Positions 1 to 8,155 of a stretch of DNA of 18,872 nt are shown piece by piece. The translations under genes and the position numbers were made by a program. How positions within the stretch are numbered: the first letter of the stretch is position 1; every line of letters starts with the position of its first letter. Below the pieces are notes generated by a model that made no database searches, was not told the origin of the DNA, and saw only the letters and a program-made list of their open reading frames with translations. Location of the stretch: the NCBI GenBank assembly GCA_003517725.1, contig DOZZ01000240.1, positions 20,473 to 39,344 of the forward strand, in the 5' to 3' direction. The stretch is from Bryobacterales bacterium (lineage in GTDB: Bacteria > Acidobacteriota > Terriglobia > Bryobacterales > Bryobacteraceae).

Positions 1-38
1 TCGAGCGTATAGTTTGGATCGGTCGGTATTCTGTCCAT
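1..38 (-). CDS. actC: Start of ActC, NrfD-like membrane subunit of alternative complex III (partial)
   Basis: Only the first 12 codons lie in the window; they read MDRIPTDPNYTL. The ATG (36-38) follows the actB stop (41-43) after 2 bases. An AAGGG that could serve as ribosome binding site ends a few bases before it, inside the actB 3' end. In known ACIII operons actC follows actB and encodes a polytopic NrfD-type quinol-oxidising subunit. The identity here rests on that order and on a short polar N-terminus before the expected first membrane helix, not on a domain match. The rest lies beyond position 1. Confidence 0.6.
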   Translation of the reverse strand, partial: MDRIPTDPNYTL

Positions 39-40
39 GG

Positions 41-3000
41 CTAACCCTTGGTTTCCGCCTGAAGCTCGGGATTCGGATTGCGCAGTTCCGCCAGATACGT
101 GGTGCGCGGACGCGTGTTCAAATCGGCCAGCATGCCGTAGTTCAGCTTTTCCTGCTTCAGCTTGGCGACCCGGCTATTCGGGTCGTTGATATCGCCGAAC
201 GTAATGGCCTGCGTGGGGCAAGCCGCCTCGCACGCCGTCACGATTTCGCCGTCGTGCACACGGCGGTCCTGCTTCTCTGAAGTGATCTTGGCCTGGCTGA
301 TGCGCTGGATGCAGTAGGTGCACTTTTCCATCACTCCGCGCGTGCGCACCGTCACGTCCGGATTGCGCACCATCTTCAAACTCTCGGTATCCAAATCCGC
401 GAAGCGCATGAAGTTGAATCGCCGGACCTTGTACGGGCAGTTGTTCGAGCAGTAGCGGGTGCCGACGCAGCGGTTGTACACCATGTTGTTGATGCCGTCC
501 TCGTCATGCGCCGTCGCCGCCACCGGACACACCAGTTCGCACGGCGCGTTTTCACACTGCATGCATGGGACCGGCTGGAAATGCGTGGACGGATTCTGCA
601 TGTCGCCCGAGAAATAGCGATCCACGCGAATCCAGTGCATCTCGCGCGTCACCAGCACCTGTTCCTTGCCGACCACCGAAATATTATTTTCCGCCTGGCA
701 CGCCGCCGTGCAAGTGCCGCAGCCGGTGCACGCCGTCAGGTCGATCACCATGCCCCACGCATAGCCCTCATACTTGAAGGTCTCGGGATAAATGGTGAGC
801 CCTTTGCCCGGGGTCTCGACCACTTCCTGCGCGAACTCCGGGTTCTTCAGATACTCGGCGACTGTCGATCCGCGCAGGATGCCGCGCTTCTTTTGCTCGC
901 GCTCCTCGAGTTCCGATTTGCCGTCGTCGATCAGATAATGCTGCTGCGTCGAAGCCAGCGGAAATTGCTTGCCCAGCTTGCGCAGGCTGACCGGCCCGAA
1001 GCTCAGCTGATTGGACGTGCGCAGCAGGAACGAATTAAAGCCCGCGCCATTGCCCACACGGCCGGCCTTGTTGCGGCCATAGCCCAACTGCAGCGCCACC
1101 GAGTCGTCCGGCTGCCCCGGCAGAATCCAAACCGCCGCCCAAACCGTGTGGCCGCCCGACTTAAGCTCCACGTAATCCGAGTTCTGAAGCCCAAGCCGAT
1201 GCGCCGTGGCCGGGCTCACCAGAGCCGCGTTGTCCCAGGTCAGCTTCGTCACGGGCCGCGGCAGCTCCATCAGCCAGCCGTTATTGGCGAAGCGCCCGTC
1301 GTATAAAAAGCTGTCGGCATGAAACGAAACTTCCAGATCGCCGCCATTCGCCGCGCTCGACGCGGAAGGAGCCTTGGCCGCCAGCGTCTTCACCGGCAGC
1401 GCCGAATCTTTCACCACGCCGTCGTGCACCGCATGCCGCCACCAGCTCTCGAAATCGGTCCCGGCATGTTGCTTCTGCCAATAAGCGCGCACCAGGTCGT
1501 AGCTGGTCGGCTCGGGGCTGTCCGTAAAGACGCCCAGCAGCTCACTCATGCTCTTCGACGCCGGATAAATCGGCGCGATCAGCGGCTGCATGATCGTTAC
1601 GGTACCGTCATACGCCCGCGCATCGCCCCAGGCTTCCAGGCTATGCGTCTCGGGCAGCTGCCACTGGCACAGGTCCGAGGTCTCGTCGGCATACAGGCCC
1701 AGGCGCACCCGCATCTTGGCTTTGACGATTTTGCCCGCGACATCCAGGTCCGGCGGTGCGTTGTAGACCGGGTTGCCGCCCATCACCATCAGGATGTCCA
1801 CCTGCCCGGCATCCAGATCGGCCAACAGCTCCTTGAGCGAGGCCAACTGATCCACCGGCTGCGCTTCGATCGGGTCGGTGTAGAACACCGTCTTGCCGAC
1901 GTTACCGAGCGCGCTGTTCATGGCGTGCGCCAAGGCGTGCACCTCGGGCGTCTGGTCGTCGCCCGCGATTACGATGCTGCTGCCTTTGTGCGCGTTCAGA
2001 TCGGCAATCAGCGCGCTGAGAAAACGAGTCGTCGTACCGGTTGCCGGACCGCCCGCCTCGCCCGCGCCCACCGCCGCCGCCACCTGCCGCACCGTAGCGG
2101 CCATTTGCGAAGGCTTCACCGGCTGGCGATGATCGGCCTTGCCGCCAGTCGCCGTTGGCGTTGTCTCGATGGCGTACAGCCGGCTCATCGAAGCCTCGGA
2201 GCCGCGCACACGGCGCTTCGACATGAAGTCGCGCGCGTATCGCACCGGCATGGTGCCGCCGGTCAGGAAATCCGAATCGAGCGACAGCACCACGTCGGCT
2301 TGATCGAATTTGTAAACCGTGTTGACGTACTGCCCAAAGGCCAGCTTGCCGCCATCGCGCGCATTGCCGCGGCCCAGCGGCTCATACTGGTGCCACTTGG
2401 CCGACGGGAACAGCTTCAGCACGTCGCCAATCTGCGCGCCCAGGCTGGGCGAGGTCACGGTCTCGGTCAGAATCCGAATGCCCGAGCCGTTCTTCGCCAC
2501 CTGATCTTTCAGCGCGCCTTTGATCATCGACAGGAAGCTGCCGAACGACCGGATCTCGCCCAGATAAATAATCGACTGCGAGCGGTCCGGGTCATACATC
2601 GTCAGCACGGACGCCTGCGTGATGGCGTCGGTCGAGCCTAAACTCGCCGGATGTTGCGGGTTGCCCTCCACCTTGGTAGGCCGGCCCATGTGGCTTTCCA
2701 TCAGCACGCCGGTCGCGACGCCGCTCAGCGTGACGGCCGTGGCGTAGAACTGCGGCTTGCCCGGAATCAGCTGCTCCGGCGCCGTGGCGTACGGCATCAC
2801 GAATTCGGTCGGCTGCCGCGTGCACGCGCCCAGCCCGGCCAGCGCCAGCGACGCGCCCATCAGCTTCAAAAAGTTGCGCCGTCCGTCCGCGTCTTCCCAC
2901 TCGGCGGCCTGCCGCGGGAACTCGCGATGCAGCATCTCCTGGAAGCCGTCGGTCTCCGCCAGTTCTTCGAGACACCGCCAGTATTCACGGCCCTGGGCGC

Positions 3001-3067
3001 GGTCGAGCCGCGCGCGAATGGCGCCTAAATCTAAGTTCGGTCGTTGCTCGCTCGGTTGCTCGCTCAT
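41..3067 (-). CDS. actB: ActB: TAT-variant molybdopterin oxidoreductase-like / Fe-S subunit of alternative complex III
   Basis: This 1008-residue protein is the electron-transfer subunit of ACIII, which oxidises quinol and passes electrons to cytochrome c or directly to a terminal oxidase. Residues 1-60 are an unusually long leader. A twin-arginine signal follows (RRNFLKLM, from R63) with a lipobox-like LAGLGAC ending at Cys82. Residues about 100-700 resemble a molybdopterin oxidoreductase fold; in characterised ACIII this domain carries no cofactor. The C-terminal ferredoxin part has cysteines at 780/783/786/790, 835/838/843/847, 867/873/877 and 916/919/946/950. This fits three [4Fe-4S] clusters plus one [3Fe-4S], because the third set has Thr870 in place of a cysteine. 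The ATG at 3067 overlaps the actA stop as ATGA, which implies translational coupling. The reading frame stays open upstream to 3370, but that stretch lies inside actA. The length is normal for the family. Confidence 0.95.
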   Translation of the reverse strand: MSEQPSEQRPNLDLGAIRARLDRAQGREYWRCLEELAETDGFQEMLHREFPRQAAEWEDADGRRNFLKLMGASLALAGLGACTRQPTEFVMPYATAPEQLIPGKPQFYATAVTLSGVATGVLMESHMGRPTKVEGNPQHPASLGSTDAITQASVLTMYDPDRSQSIIYLGEIRSFGSFLSMIKGALKDQVAKNGSGIRILTETVTSPSLGAQIGDVLKLFPSAKWHQYEPLGRGNARDGGKLAFGQYVNTVYKFDQADVVLSLDSDFLTGGTMPVRYARDFMSKRRVRGSEASMSRLYAIETTPTATGGKADHRQPVKPSQMAATVRQVAAAVGAGEAGGPATGTTTRFLSALIADLNAHKGSSIVIAGDDQTPEVHALAHAMNSALGNVGKTVFYTDPIEAQPVDQLASLKELLADLDAGQVDILMVMGGNPVYNAPPDLDVAGKIVKAKMRVRLGLYADETSDLCQWQLPETHSLEAWGDARAYDGTVTIMQPLIAPIYPASKSMSELLGVFTDSPEPTSYDLVRAYWQKQHAGTDFESWWRHAVHDGVVKDSALPVKTLAAKAPSASSAANGGDLEVSFHADSFLYDGRFANNGWLMELPRPVTKLTWDNAALVSPATAHRLGLQNSDYVELKSGGHTVWAAVWILPGQPDDSVALQLGYGRNKAGRVGNGAGFNSFLLRTSNQLSFGPVSLRKLGKQFPLASTQQHYLIDDGKSELEEREQKKRGILRGSTVAEYLKNPEFAQEVVETPGKGLTIYPETFKYEGYAWGMVIDLTACTGCGTCTAACQAENNISVVGKEQVLVTREMHWIRVDRYFSGDMQNPSTHFQPVPCMQCENAPCELVCPVAATAHDEDGINNMVYNRCVGTRYCSNNCPYKVRRFNFMRFADLDTESLKMVRNPDVTVRTRGVMEKCTYCIQRISQAKITSEKQDRRVHDGEIVTACEAACPTQAITFGDINDPNSRVAKLKQEKLNYGMLADLNTRPRTTYLAELRNPNPELQAETKG

Positions 3068-3717
3068 CGGTGGCAGGTGTAGCAGGATTCCAGCTTCTGA
3101 ATTTGATATTCCTTCACCAGGCGCGCCCCAATCACCTCTTGGGGTTCGCTTGGCCGGTAGCCCATGGTGGTGATGAATTGCCGCGGCCGCACGTATTTCT
3201 CCGGGTTGCGGTGGCAGTCCAGGCACCAGCGCATCTCCAGCGAATTCTGCTGGTACATCAGCGGCATGGTGTCCACGCGCCCATGGCAGGTCTCGCAGCC
3301 CACGCCCTTCTTCACGTGAATGCTGTGATTGAAGTACACGAAATCGGGCAGATCGTGAACTTTGGTCCATTTGATCGATTCATCGGTCCGATAGCTGGCA
3401 CGCACCGGCTCGAGCGTGGGGCTCGTCACCCAGATCTCCGAGTGACAATTCATACAAGTCTTGGTCGGCGGCACCTGCGCGTACGCCGCAGTCTCCACGG
3501 TGCTGTGGCAATAGCGGCAGTCAATGCCCATTGAGCCGACATGATGCGTGTGGCTGAACGGCACCGGCTGCTCGCGCGCCACGCCCTGCCGCGTGGCATA
3601 CGAAGAGTCCGCGCCAAGCTGAAATAAAACGTACCCGAGTGCCGAGACCGCCAGAACTGTTCCGACGATCACAATCTTAAACAGGTAATTCGAACTAGGG
3701 TGAAAAATTTGGGGCAT
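3064..3717 (-). CDS. actA: ActA: membrane-anchored pentaheme cytochrome c of alternative complex III
   Basis: This 217-residue protein has one N-terminal membrane segment (about residues 12-34) that anchors it with its heme domain outside the cytoplasmic membrane. Five CXXCH heme-binding motifs are visible: Cys67-His71 (CRYCH), Cys88-His92 (CMNCH), Cys121-His125 (CETCH), Cys145-His149 (CLDCH) and Cys212-His216 (CYTCH). Five hemes, this length and the position directly before actB match ActA of ACIII, which relays electrons from the ActB clusters towards the acceptor cytochrome. The start is supported by an AGGA ribosome binding site (3723-3726) 5 bases before the ATG. The last codons overlap actB by 4 bases. 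It appears to be the first gene of the operon. A NapC/NrfH-type multiheme cytochrome is the main alternative, but the neighbours argue against it. Confidence 0.95.
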   Translation of the reverse strand: MPQIFHPSSNYLFKIVIVGTVLAVSALGYVLFQLGADSSYATRQGVAREQPVPFSHTHHVGSMGIDCRYCHSTVETAAYAQVPPTKTCMNCHSEIWVTSPTLEPVRASYRTDESIKWTKVHDLPDFVYFNHSIHVKKGVGCETCHGRVDTMPLMYQQNSLEMRWCLDCHRNPEKYVRPRQFITTMGYRPSEPQEVIGARLVKEYQIQKLESCYTCHR

Positions 3718-3746
3718 TCGATTCCTGGTTATTTTTGCGAATTCGT

Positions 3747-3776
3747 ATTATGGCGTATTTCTTCCGGCATTCCCAA
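3747..3776 (-). promoter_or_regulatory. Candidate sigma70-type promoter of the act operon
   Basis: Read on the minus strand, TTGGGA (3771-3776) and CATAAT (3747-3752) are separated by 18 bases. They match the -35 and -10 consensus at 4/6 and 5/6 positions. Transcription would start around 3740 and leave a leader of roughly 20-25 bases that includes the AGGA before actA. This is seen by eye only. Confidence 0.4.
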
Positions 3777-3908
3777 TGTGCGCACAATCGAGCCGCGTTG
3801 ACGCCGAAAAATTTTGGGGTCCACAACCGTGGTGAAATTACGCCCGAAACATTCCACTCTACCGCATCGCGGGCCGGCCGTGAAATTGGGTTGGGTAAAC
3901 TGAGGGCG

Positions 3909-4292
3909 ATGTATTTTTTGCGTACAGTTCCGCTTCTGCTGTTGCTCCCGCTGCTGGCCGCCAAAGCGCCTAAACCGCCGGATCTGACCGTCGTCGAGTT
4001 CAGCGCGACGCGCGGCGAGGAGCTCATCGGGATCGACGCCTCCGTGCGAAACACCGGCGTCAAACCCATCAACGAGGGCGTCGTGATCTTCCACTTCTTC
4101 TCGCCCGAGCACGAGCCGCTCACCACGCAGCGCACGCAACTCGAAGAGCGCGTGCTCGACCCTGGCGCCAGCAGTGCCATTCATGCGCAAATGGCCAACG
4201 TCGCGCGTGCCGTTACCGTGGAAGTGGACGCCACCGACGCCGCCGGCCACACTTTTCGCATGGCTGCGGGCGGGCCGTTCCCGATTGAATAG
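3909..4292 (+). CDS. Small secreted protein, probably a beta-sandwich (FxLYD/CARDB-like)
   Basis: This gene encodes 127 residues. A hydrophobic leader (residues 1-18, leucine-rich, ending LLAAKA) suggests export. The rest is soluble, with an alternating pattern typical of a small immunoglobulin-like beta-sandwich: LTVVEFSATRGEELIGIDASV, then NTG, a central VVIFHFF strand and a late LDPGASSAIHAQM segment. The wording 'VRNTG ... LDPG' resembles FxLYD- or CARDB-type domains, but I cannot assign a function. The frame is open back to 3735, but the signal peptide begins at the ATG at 3909, which follows GAGGG and a possible -10 (TAAACT, 3896-3901). It is divergent from actA and converges on the CHRD gene 32 bases away. 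Confidence 0.75.
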   Translation: MYFLRTVPLLLLLPLLAAKAPKPPDLTVVEFSATRGEELIGIDASVRNTGVKPINEGVVIFHFFSPEHEPLTTQRTQLEERVLDPGASSAIHAQMANVARAVTVEVDATDAAGHTFRMAAGGPFPIE

Positions 4293-4324
4293 CCGCTACC
4301 CCGCTGCGGTCGCCAGCTGAGGAT

Positions 4325-4900
4325 CTAGGCGCGTTTAACACGCTTCCTGGTTACCGCGAGGGCGGACAGCGCTCCGAGTAGCAGCAGTCCAGCGGTTCCG
4401 GGCTCGGGCGTAAGCAGAAGTTGTCCCCTGATTTCTCCACCGGGGAACGTTGCGTCATGAATATTCGCGTACGTCTGACCGGCGTTCAAGGCGGTGATTA
4501 GAGCAGCTTCCGCGGACGCCGCGGTGCCGCCGTTCGCGGTCAAAAACGCGGAATTGTATGTCGCCGCCAAAGTCAGGTCGAAAGACATGTCGTACGTGCC
4601 GCTCGTCGCGGCGGGAAAGCCCGTGAACGGAACCGCAACGCCGGCGGCCGTGCCAGTGGGCGCGCAACAATGAATGTGAGCCGCGCTCGCGGGCCCGCCG
4701 ATCAGCCCCGAAAACGCTTCGTCCACCGTCAAAGTATTCCCACTCAGAGTTACGGTGGCGCTGCCAGTAGCGGTCGATGCGTTCGGTGGCACCTCATTAG
4801 CGCCGGTCAATACGGCTGTAAAGACTGTTGTGGCAGAGGCTGACGCCGCCAAGGCGAAAACCAGAATCCCGGAACCCACAGCGCACTTTATGGTGCTCAT
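4325..4900 (-). CDS. Secreted CHRD-domain protein with PEP-CTERM sorting signal
   Basis: This gene encodes 191 residues. Residues 1-23 are a signal peptide ending ASASA. Residues about 24-160 form a CHRD (chordin-like) domain, recognised from FTAVLTGANEVPP near the start, the AHIHCCAPTG segment in the middle and NIHDATFPGGEIRGQL at the end. Residues 165-191 are a PEP-CTERM tail: the PEP motif, a hydrophobic stretch, then the basic end TRKRVKRA. Such tails are recognised by exosortase, so the protein is probably processed at the inner membrane and delivered to the surface or an extracellular matrix; the exosortase is not in the window. The function of CHRD domains in bacteria is not established. 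The frame extends back to 5011, but the signal peptide and the promoter fix the start at 4900. Confidence 0.88.
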   Translation of the reverse strand: MSTIKCAVGSGILVFALAASASATTVFTAVLTGANEVPPNASTATGSATVTLSGNTLTVDEAFSGLIGGPASAAHIHCCAPTGTAAGVAVPFTGFPAATSGTYDMSFDLTLAATYNSAFLTANGGTAASAEAALITALNAGQTYANIHDATFPGGEIRGQLLLTPEPGTAGLLLLGALSALAVTRKRVKRA

Positions 4901-4907
4901 GGCGACG

Positions 4908-4936
4908 ACTATATTCCGGGCTCCCCCCCGTGTAAA
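4908..4936 (-). promoter_or_regulatory. Candidate promoter of the CHRD/PEP-CTERM gene, implying a leaderless mRNA
   Basis: On the minus strand TTTACA (4931-4936), a 17-base spacer with a run of seven G, and TATAGT (4908-4913) stand 7 bases before the ATG at 4900. Each hexamer matches consensus at 5/6. A start site about 7 bases after the -10 would fall on or next to the ATG. Confidence 0.55.
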
Positions 4937-4980
4937 TGGTGAGTAGTACGTTCCAATCCCTTTACCAAGCCCGGCAGGCC

Positions 4981-6948
4981 TTACAGCCCTGGCATATTCT
5001 CGTCGAACCATTGCAGCAGGCGCCGCATCACGTCCTGTTGGTGCTCCGGCGCATGAAAACGGTGTCCCTCGTTGGGATAGACCACCAGTTGCGTCTTCAC
5101 TCCCAAAGTCTTCAGCGCGTGCCAGAATTCATACGATTGCGGCGCTGGGCATTCAGCATCGCTGTCGCCCACCACCACCAGCGTAGGCGTGCGCACCTGC
5201 TTAATGAACGTCACGGCCGAACTGCGCGCGTAGACCGCCGGGTCGTCGTAAACCGAAGCCCCGAAATAGGGCAGCATCCACTGGTCGATCAGGTTCTCGC
5301 CGTAATAGCTTTGCCAGTTCGATATCCCGGCGCCCGCCACCGCCGCCCGAAAGCGCTGCGTCTGCGTCACCGCGAACATGGTCATGAAGCCGCCGTAACT
5401 CCAGCCCGTGAGGCCGACGCGCCGCGCGTCCACCGGATAATTTTTGAGCACCGCATCGACGCCGGCCAGAATGTCGCGCAGATCGCCATAGCCGAAGTCC
5501 TTCACGTTGGCGCGCGTGAACGCCTCGCCCGCGCCATAGCTGCCGCGCGGATTCGGCATCAACACGAAGTAGCCGTTGGCCGAGAGCAGCGTGGGATCGA
5601 AGCCGCCGCCGGGCCACGAGGGCGTCTTCAGCGCTGCCGGACCGCCATGCACGCCCACCACCATCGGATAGCGCCGGGCCGGCTGATAATTCACCGGATA
5701 AACCAGCCAGCCCTCCACGGCCGCACCGTCGCTGGTCCAATGCAGCTTCTCGGAGCGGCCCCACGCGGGCGTCTGCCCGGCGTTGGCCTGGGTCAGTTTT
5801 TTCCATGCGCCGATCTTGCCGGCCCACACCTCCGGCGGCTGCTGCCACGAATGCCGAATCACAGCCGTCGTGCGCTGGTCCGCCGCAACCGAGACCACCT
5901 CGTCCCCGGCCGTGATCGATTCATCGGCCTGCCACAGCATCTCGGTCACGCCGCTGGAAAGGTTCAATTCGCTCACGTCATGGCCACCATCAATGCTCTC
6001 GGCCAGCAACATTTTCCCGGGCGACTCCCAGCGCAGCCAGCTGGGTGAGGCGCGGCGCCCCGGCGTTACATCGCGCGGCGCTCCGCCCCCAGCCGGCACC
6101 ACATAGACGTCGCCGCCGGTCGACCCTTCATCGCTCATCAACCCGCCGATGAACGCGATGGATTTCGCATCCGGCGAATAGCGCGGGGCCGCGATCTGCC
6201 GCTCGGGCTTGGCCACATGGCGCACGCGCCCGTTCGCGGCCTCGACAGCATAGAGCTCCGCAATCCACCAGTTGTTATCGCCGTTGCCTTTGGCCGCCGT
6301 GTACGCCAGTTCCTTCGAATCGGGCGACCAGTCGTATTCGTAGACGTACGTATCGGCGGGCGTCAACAGCCGCGGCGCCCCGCCCCGAGCCGGGATCATC
6401 GCCAGCCGCTGCTCGAAGAATTTTTCTTCCACCACGCCCGCATCGCGCAGCGCCGGCGCGAGCGGCCCCAATGTCCGGGGCGCATTTTCCGTGAACAGCA
6501 CGGCGATCCGCCGCCCATCGGGAGCCCATCGCGGTGACGCCAGATTGCCCTTCACCGAACTCAACTGGCGCGCCGCACCCTTCCAGCCCGCCACATACAA
6601 CTGCAGCTGCCCGCTGCTCTCGCGATCCGACAGAAATGCGAGTTGCGTACTGTCGGGCGACCACGCCAGGCCATGTTCGTCGTAATCCGTCTGTCCGTCG
6701 CCGGCGGAAATGCGTCGTGCCCTGCTATTGGCGACGGCCAGGTCGAGCAGGTAGATGGCTTTGTGATTCGACTCGGAATTATCGGGGTTCCGCAGCGCCT
6801 GCACATAAGCCAGATGCTTGCCATCCGGCGCAATGGCGGCCTCGTCAAACCGCGTAGTCGAGGCCGCGGCCTGGAGTACCTGTTCAATTTTCGTTTGGGC
6901 CGGCGCCTGCCACGCCAGCGCCGTCATTAGGACAATCAAAATACGCAC
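4981..6948 (-). CDS. Secreted S9-family peptidase (prolyl oligopeptidase / dipeptidyl-peptidase type)
   Basis: This 655-residue serine peptidase cleaves oligopeptides and is probably periplasmic: residues 1-18 form a signal peptide ending APAQ. Residues about 35-380 are a TolB/WD40-like beta-propeller, seen as repeated 'WSPDS..LAF', 'WAPDGRRIAVL', 'WSPDSKELAY' and 'YSPDAKSIAF' units. Residues about 400-655 are the alpha/beta-hydrolase domain, with an oxyanion-side HGGP. The catalytic triad is Ser517 in GWSYGG, Asp597 in GDSD and His629 in NEGHRFH. The start codon is GTG at 6948; an in-frame ATG at codon 8 would cut into the signal peptide. The length is typical of acylaminoacyl-peptidase/DPP-like members, and the exact cleavage preference cannot be read from the sequence. 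It lies 80 bases before the CHRD gene and 69 bases after ada. Confidence 0.93.
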   Translation of the reverse strand: MRILIVLMTALAWQAPAQTKIEQVLQAAASTTRFDEAAIAPDGKHLAYVQALRNPDNSESNHKAIYLLDLAVANSRARRISAGDGQTDYDEHGLAWSPDSTQLAFLSDRESSGQLQLYVAGWKGAARQLSSVKGNLASPRWAPDGRRIAVLFTENAPRTLGPLAPALRDAGVVEEKFFEQRLAMIPARGGAPRLLTPADTYVYEYDWSPDSKELAYTAAKGNGDNNWWIAELYAVEAANGRVRHVAKPERQIAAPRYSPDAKSIAFIGGLMSDEGSTGGDVYVVPAGGGAPRDVTPGRRASPSWLRWESPGKMLLAESIDGGHDVSELNLSSGVTEMLWQADESITAGDEVVSVAADQRTTAVIRHSWQQPPEVWAGKIGAWKKLTQANAGQTPAWGRSEKLHWTSDGAAVEGWLVYPVNYQPARRYPMVVGVHGGPAALKTPSWPGGGFDPTLLSANGYFVLMPNPRGSYGAGEAFTRANVKDFGYGDLRDILAGVDAVLKNYPVDARRVGLTGWSYGGFMTMFAVTQTQRFRAAVAGAGISNWQSYYGENLIDQWMLPYFGASVYDDPAVYARSSAVTFIKQVRTPTLVVVGDSDAECPAPQSYEFWHALKTLGVKTQLVVYPNEGHRFHAPEHQQDVMRRLLQWFDENMPGL

Positions 6949-6956
6949 TGTCCCGG

Positions 6957-6962
6957 ATCATA
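6957..6962 (-). promoter_or_regulatory. -10-like element before the S9 peptidase
   Basis: On the minus strand TATGAT (5/6 to consensus) ends 8 bases before the GTG start at 6948. No good -35 hexamer is seen at 17-19 bases, so this is weaker than the CHRD promoter. There is no clear ribosome binding site apart from GGGA close to the start. Confidence 0.33.
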
Positions 6963-7017
6963 ACGAACCTATGGGCGAATAATCGAATGCGGCGAGCGCG
7001 GCTGCAAGCCAAAGCCC

Positions 7018-8091
7018 CTACCGCGGAATGACGTTTTGTTGTCTGCCGCTCACTAGAGTTGCTTCACGCTCGCCGTCCAGCAGCGCGCGCTTGCGCTCCA
7101 GCCCCCAACGGTAGCCGCCCAAGGCCCCCGTGCCGCGTATCACACGATGGCAGGGAATCAGCAGCGCCACCACATTGCTGGCGCATGCCCGCGCCACGGC
7201 CCGCGCCGCCCGCGGCTGCCCCAGTGCTTCCGCAACTTCGCTGTACGAGCGCGTCTCACCCGCGGGTATCGACTGCAAGTAAGTCCACACCCGCATCTGG
7301 AAAGCGGTAGCGCGTATGTCGAGCGGCAACCGCGCCGCAGCATCCATCTGTTCCAAATGGCGATTCAGCGCCGCGACCCACGCGTCGAACTGCGGATCCT
7401 GAGAAGTCCGCATCGCCTGCACCGCCGCACGTGGATATTCGCGCCGTAGCGCCTGGGCCAACTCGGCCTCGGTTTCGCCAAACTGCACGAAGCATATCCC
7501 GCGATCCGTCGCGCCCACCAGCACCAGTCCCAGCGGCGAATCGATGCACGCGTAAGTAATTTTGATCCGGTCACCTTCCGCGCGATACTGTCCCGGAGTC
7601 ATGCCCAGCCGCGCGTCCGCGCGTTCGTAGACGCGGCTGGCCGATCCATACCCCGCGTGGTACACGGCCCCGGTGACATCCTCGTCCGAGCGCAGATGCT
7701 GCTTCAACCGCCGCAGCCGGCAAGCTTCCAGAAAATGTTTAGGAGTGACGCCGGTCACCGCTTGGAAACGGCGCTGCAGCGTAAACGGGCTCATCTTGAT
7801 GCGCTCCGCGAGAGCGGCCAATGTCAGTTGTTGATCGCTATGCTGCTCGATAAACCGGCACAGCTCCTCGATTTTGGCGGTGCTCGATTCCGCATTCGGC
7901 CGGCAGCGCAGGCAAGCCCGCAAGCCCGCCGCCTCGGCTGCCGCGCAAGTTTCGAAAAAGCGCACGTTCCTCCGCAAGGGACGCCGCGCCGCGCAACACG
8001 GCCGGCAATAGACGCCGGTCGTCACCACGCCAAACAAGAAGGTCCCCTCGCGCCGCAAAACACCTTCCCAGCATTCGTCGGGATTCAGCAT
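7018..8091 (-). CDS. ada: Ada: bifunctional DNA methyl-phosphotriester / O6-methylguanine methyltransferase and transcriptional activator
   Basis: This 357-residue protein has the full Ada architecture. The N-terminal zinc domain (about residues 1-70) has Cys29, Cys33, Cys60 and Cys63 in GVYCRPCC and ACLRC. Cys29 corresponds to the residue that takes a methyl group from phosphotriesters. An AraC-type helix-turn-helix part follows (about 75-170, including LAALAERIKMSPFTLQRRF). The C-terminal methyltransferase domain (about 178-345) has the acceptor Cys314 in IPCHRVI. Self-methylation normally turns Ada into an activator of its own and other repair genes. An extra cysteine, Cys32, sits where E. 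coli Ada has serine. No alkA or alkB neighbour is present. The gene stands between an NHL protein and a peptidase with no functional link. GATTAT (8098-8103) 6 bases before the ATG is a possible -10. Confidence 0.95.
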   Translation of the reverse strand: MLNPDECWEGVLRREGTFLFGVVTTGVYCRPCCAARRPLRRNVRFFETCAAAEAAGLRACLRCRPNAESSTAKIEELCRFIEQHSDQQLTLAALAERIKMSPFTLQRRFQAVTGVTPKHFLEACRLRRLKQHLRSDEDVTGAVYHAGYGSASRVYERADARLGMTPGQYRAEGDRIKITYACIDSPLGLVLVGATDRGICFVQFGETEAELAQALRREYPRAAVQAMRTSQDPQFDAWVAALNRHLEQMDAAARLPLDIRATAFQMRVWTYLQSIPAGETRSYSEVAEALGQPRAARAVARACASNVVALLIPCHRVIRGTGALGGYRWGLERKRALLDGEREATLVSGRQQNVIPR

Positions 8092-8155
8092 GTCTCTATA
8101 ATCCGACGCCTTCCGCAGCCGGCGAAATCCGCTTCTTGCACGGTATTCAGGCGCG

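Noticed and set aside
1319..2641. A 440-codon open frame on the plus strand, antisense to actB
   Set aside because: It lies opposite a clear ActB reading frame, has an arginine- and histidine-rich low-complexity composition typical of GC-rich antisense frames, and matches no family I know.
3068..3370. N-terminal extension of actB by 101 codons
   Set aside because: The stretch is the actA gene in another frame; the ATGA overlap and the known ActB leader fix the start at 3067.
4936..6048. A 370-codon open frame on the plus strand, antisense to the S9 peptidase
   Set aside because: The opposite strand carries the complete peptidase with its catalytic triad; the plus-strand product is arginine/histidine-rich and shows no domain.
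8092..8155. Possible Ada box upstream of ada (TGCAAGA on the minus strand)
   Set aside because: Only a short partial match to the E. coli Ada box exists, so no operator is claimed.
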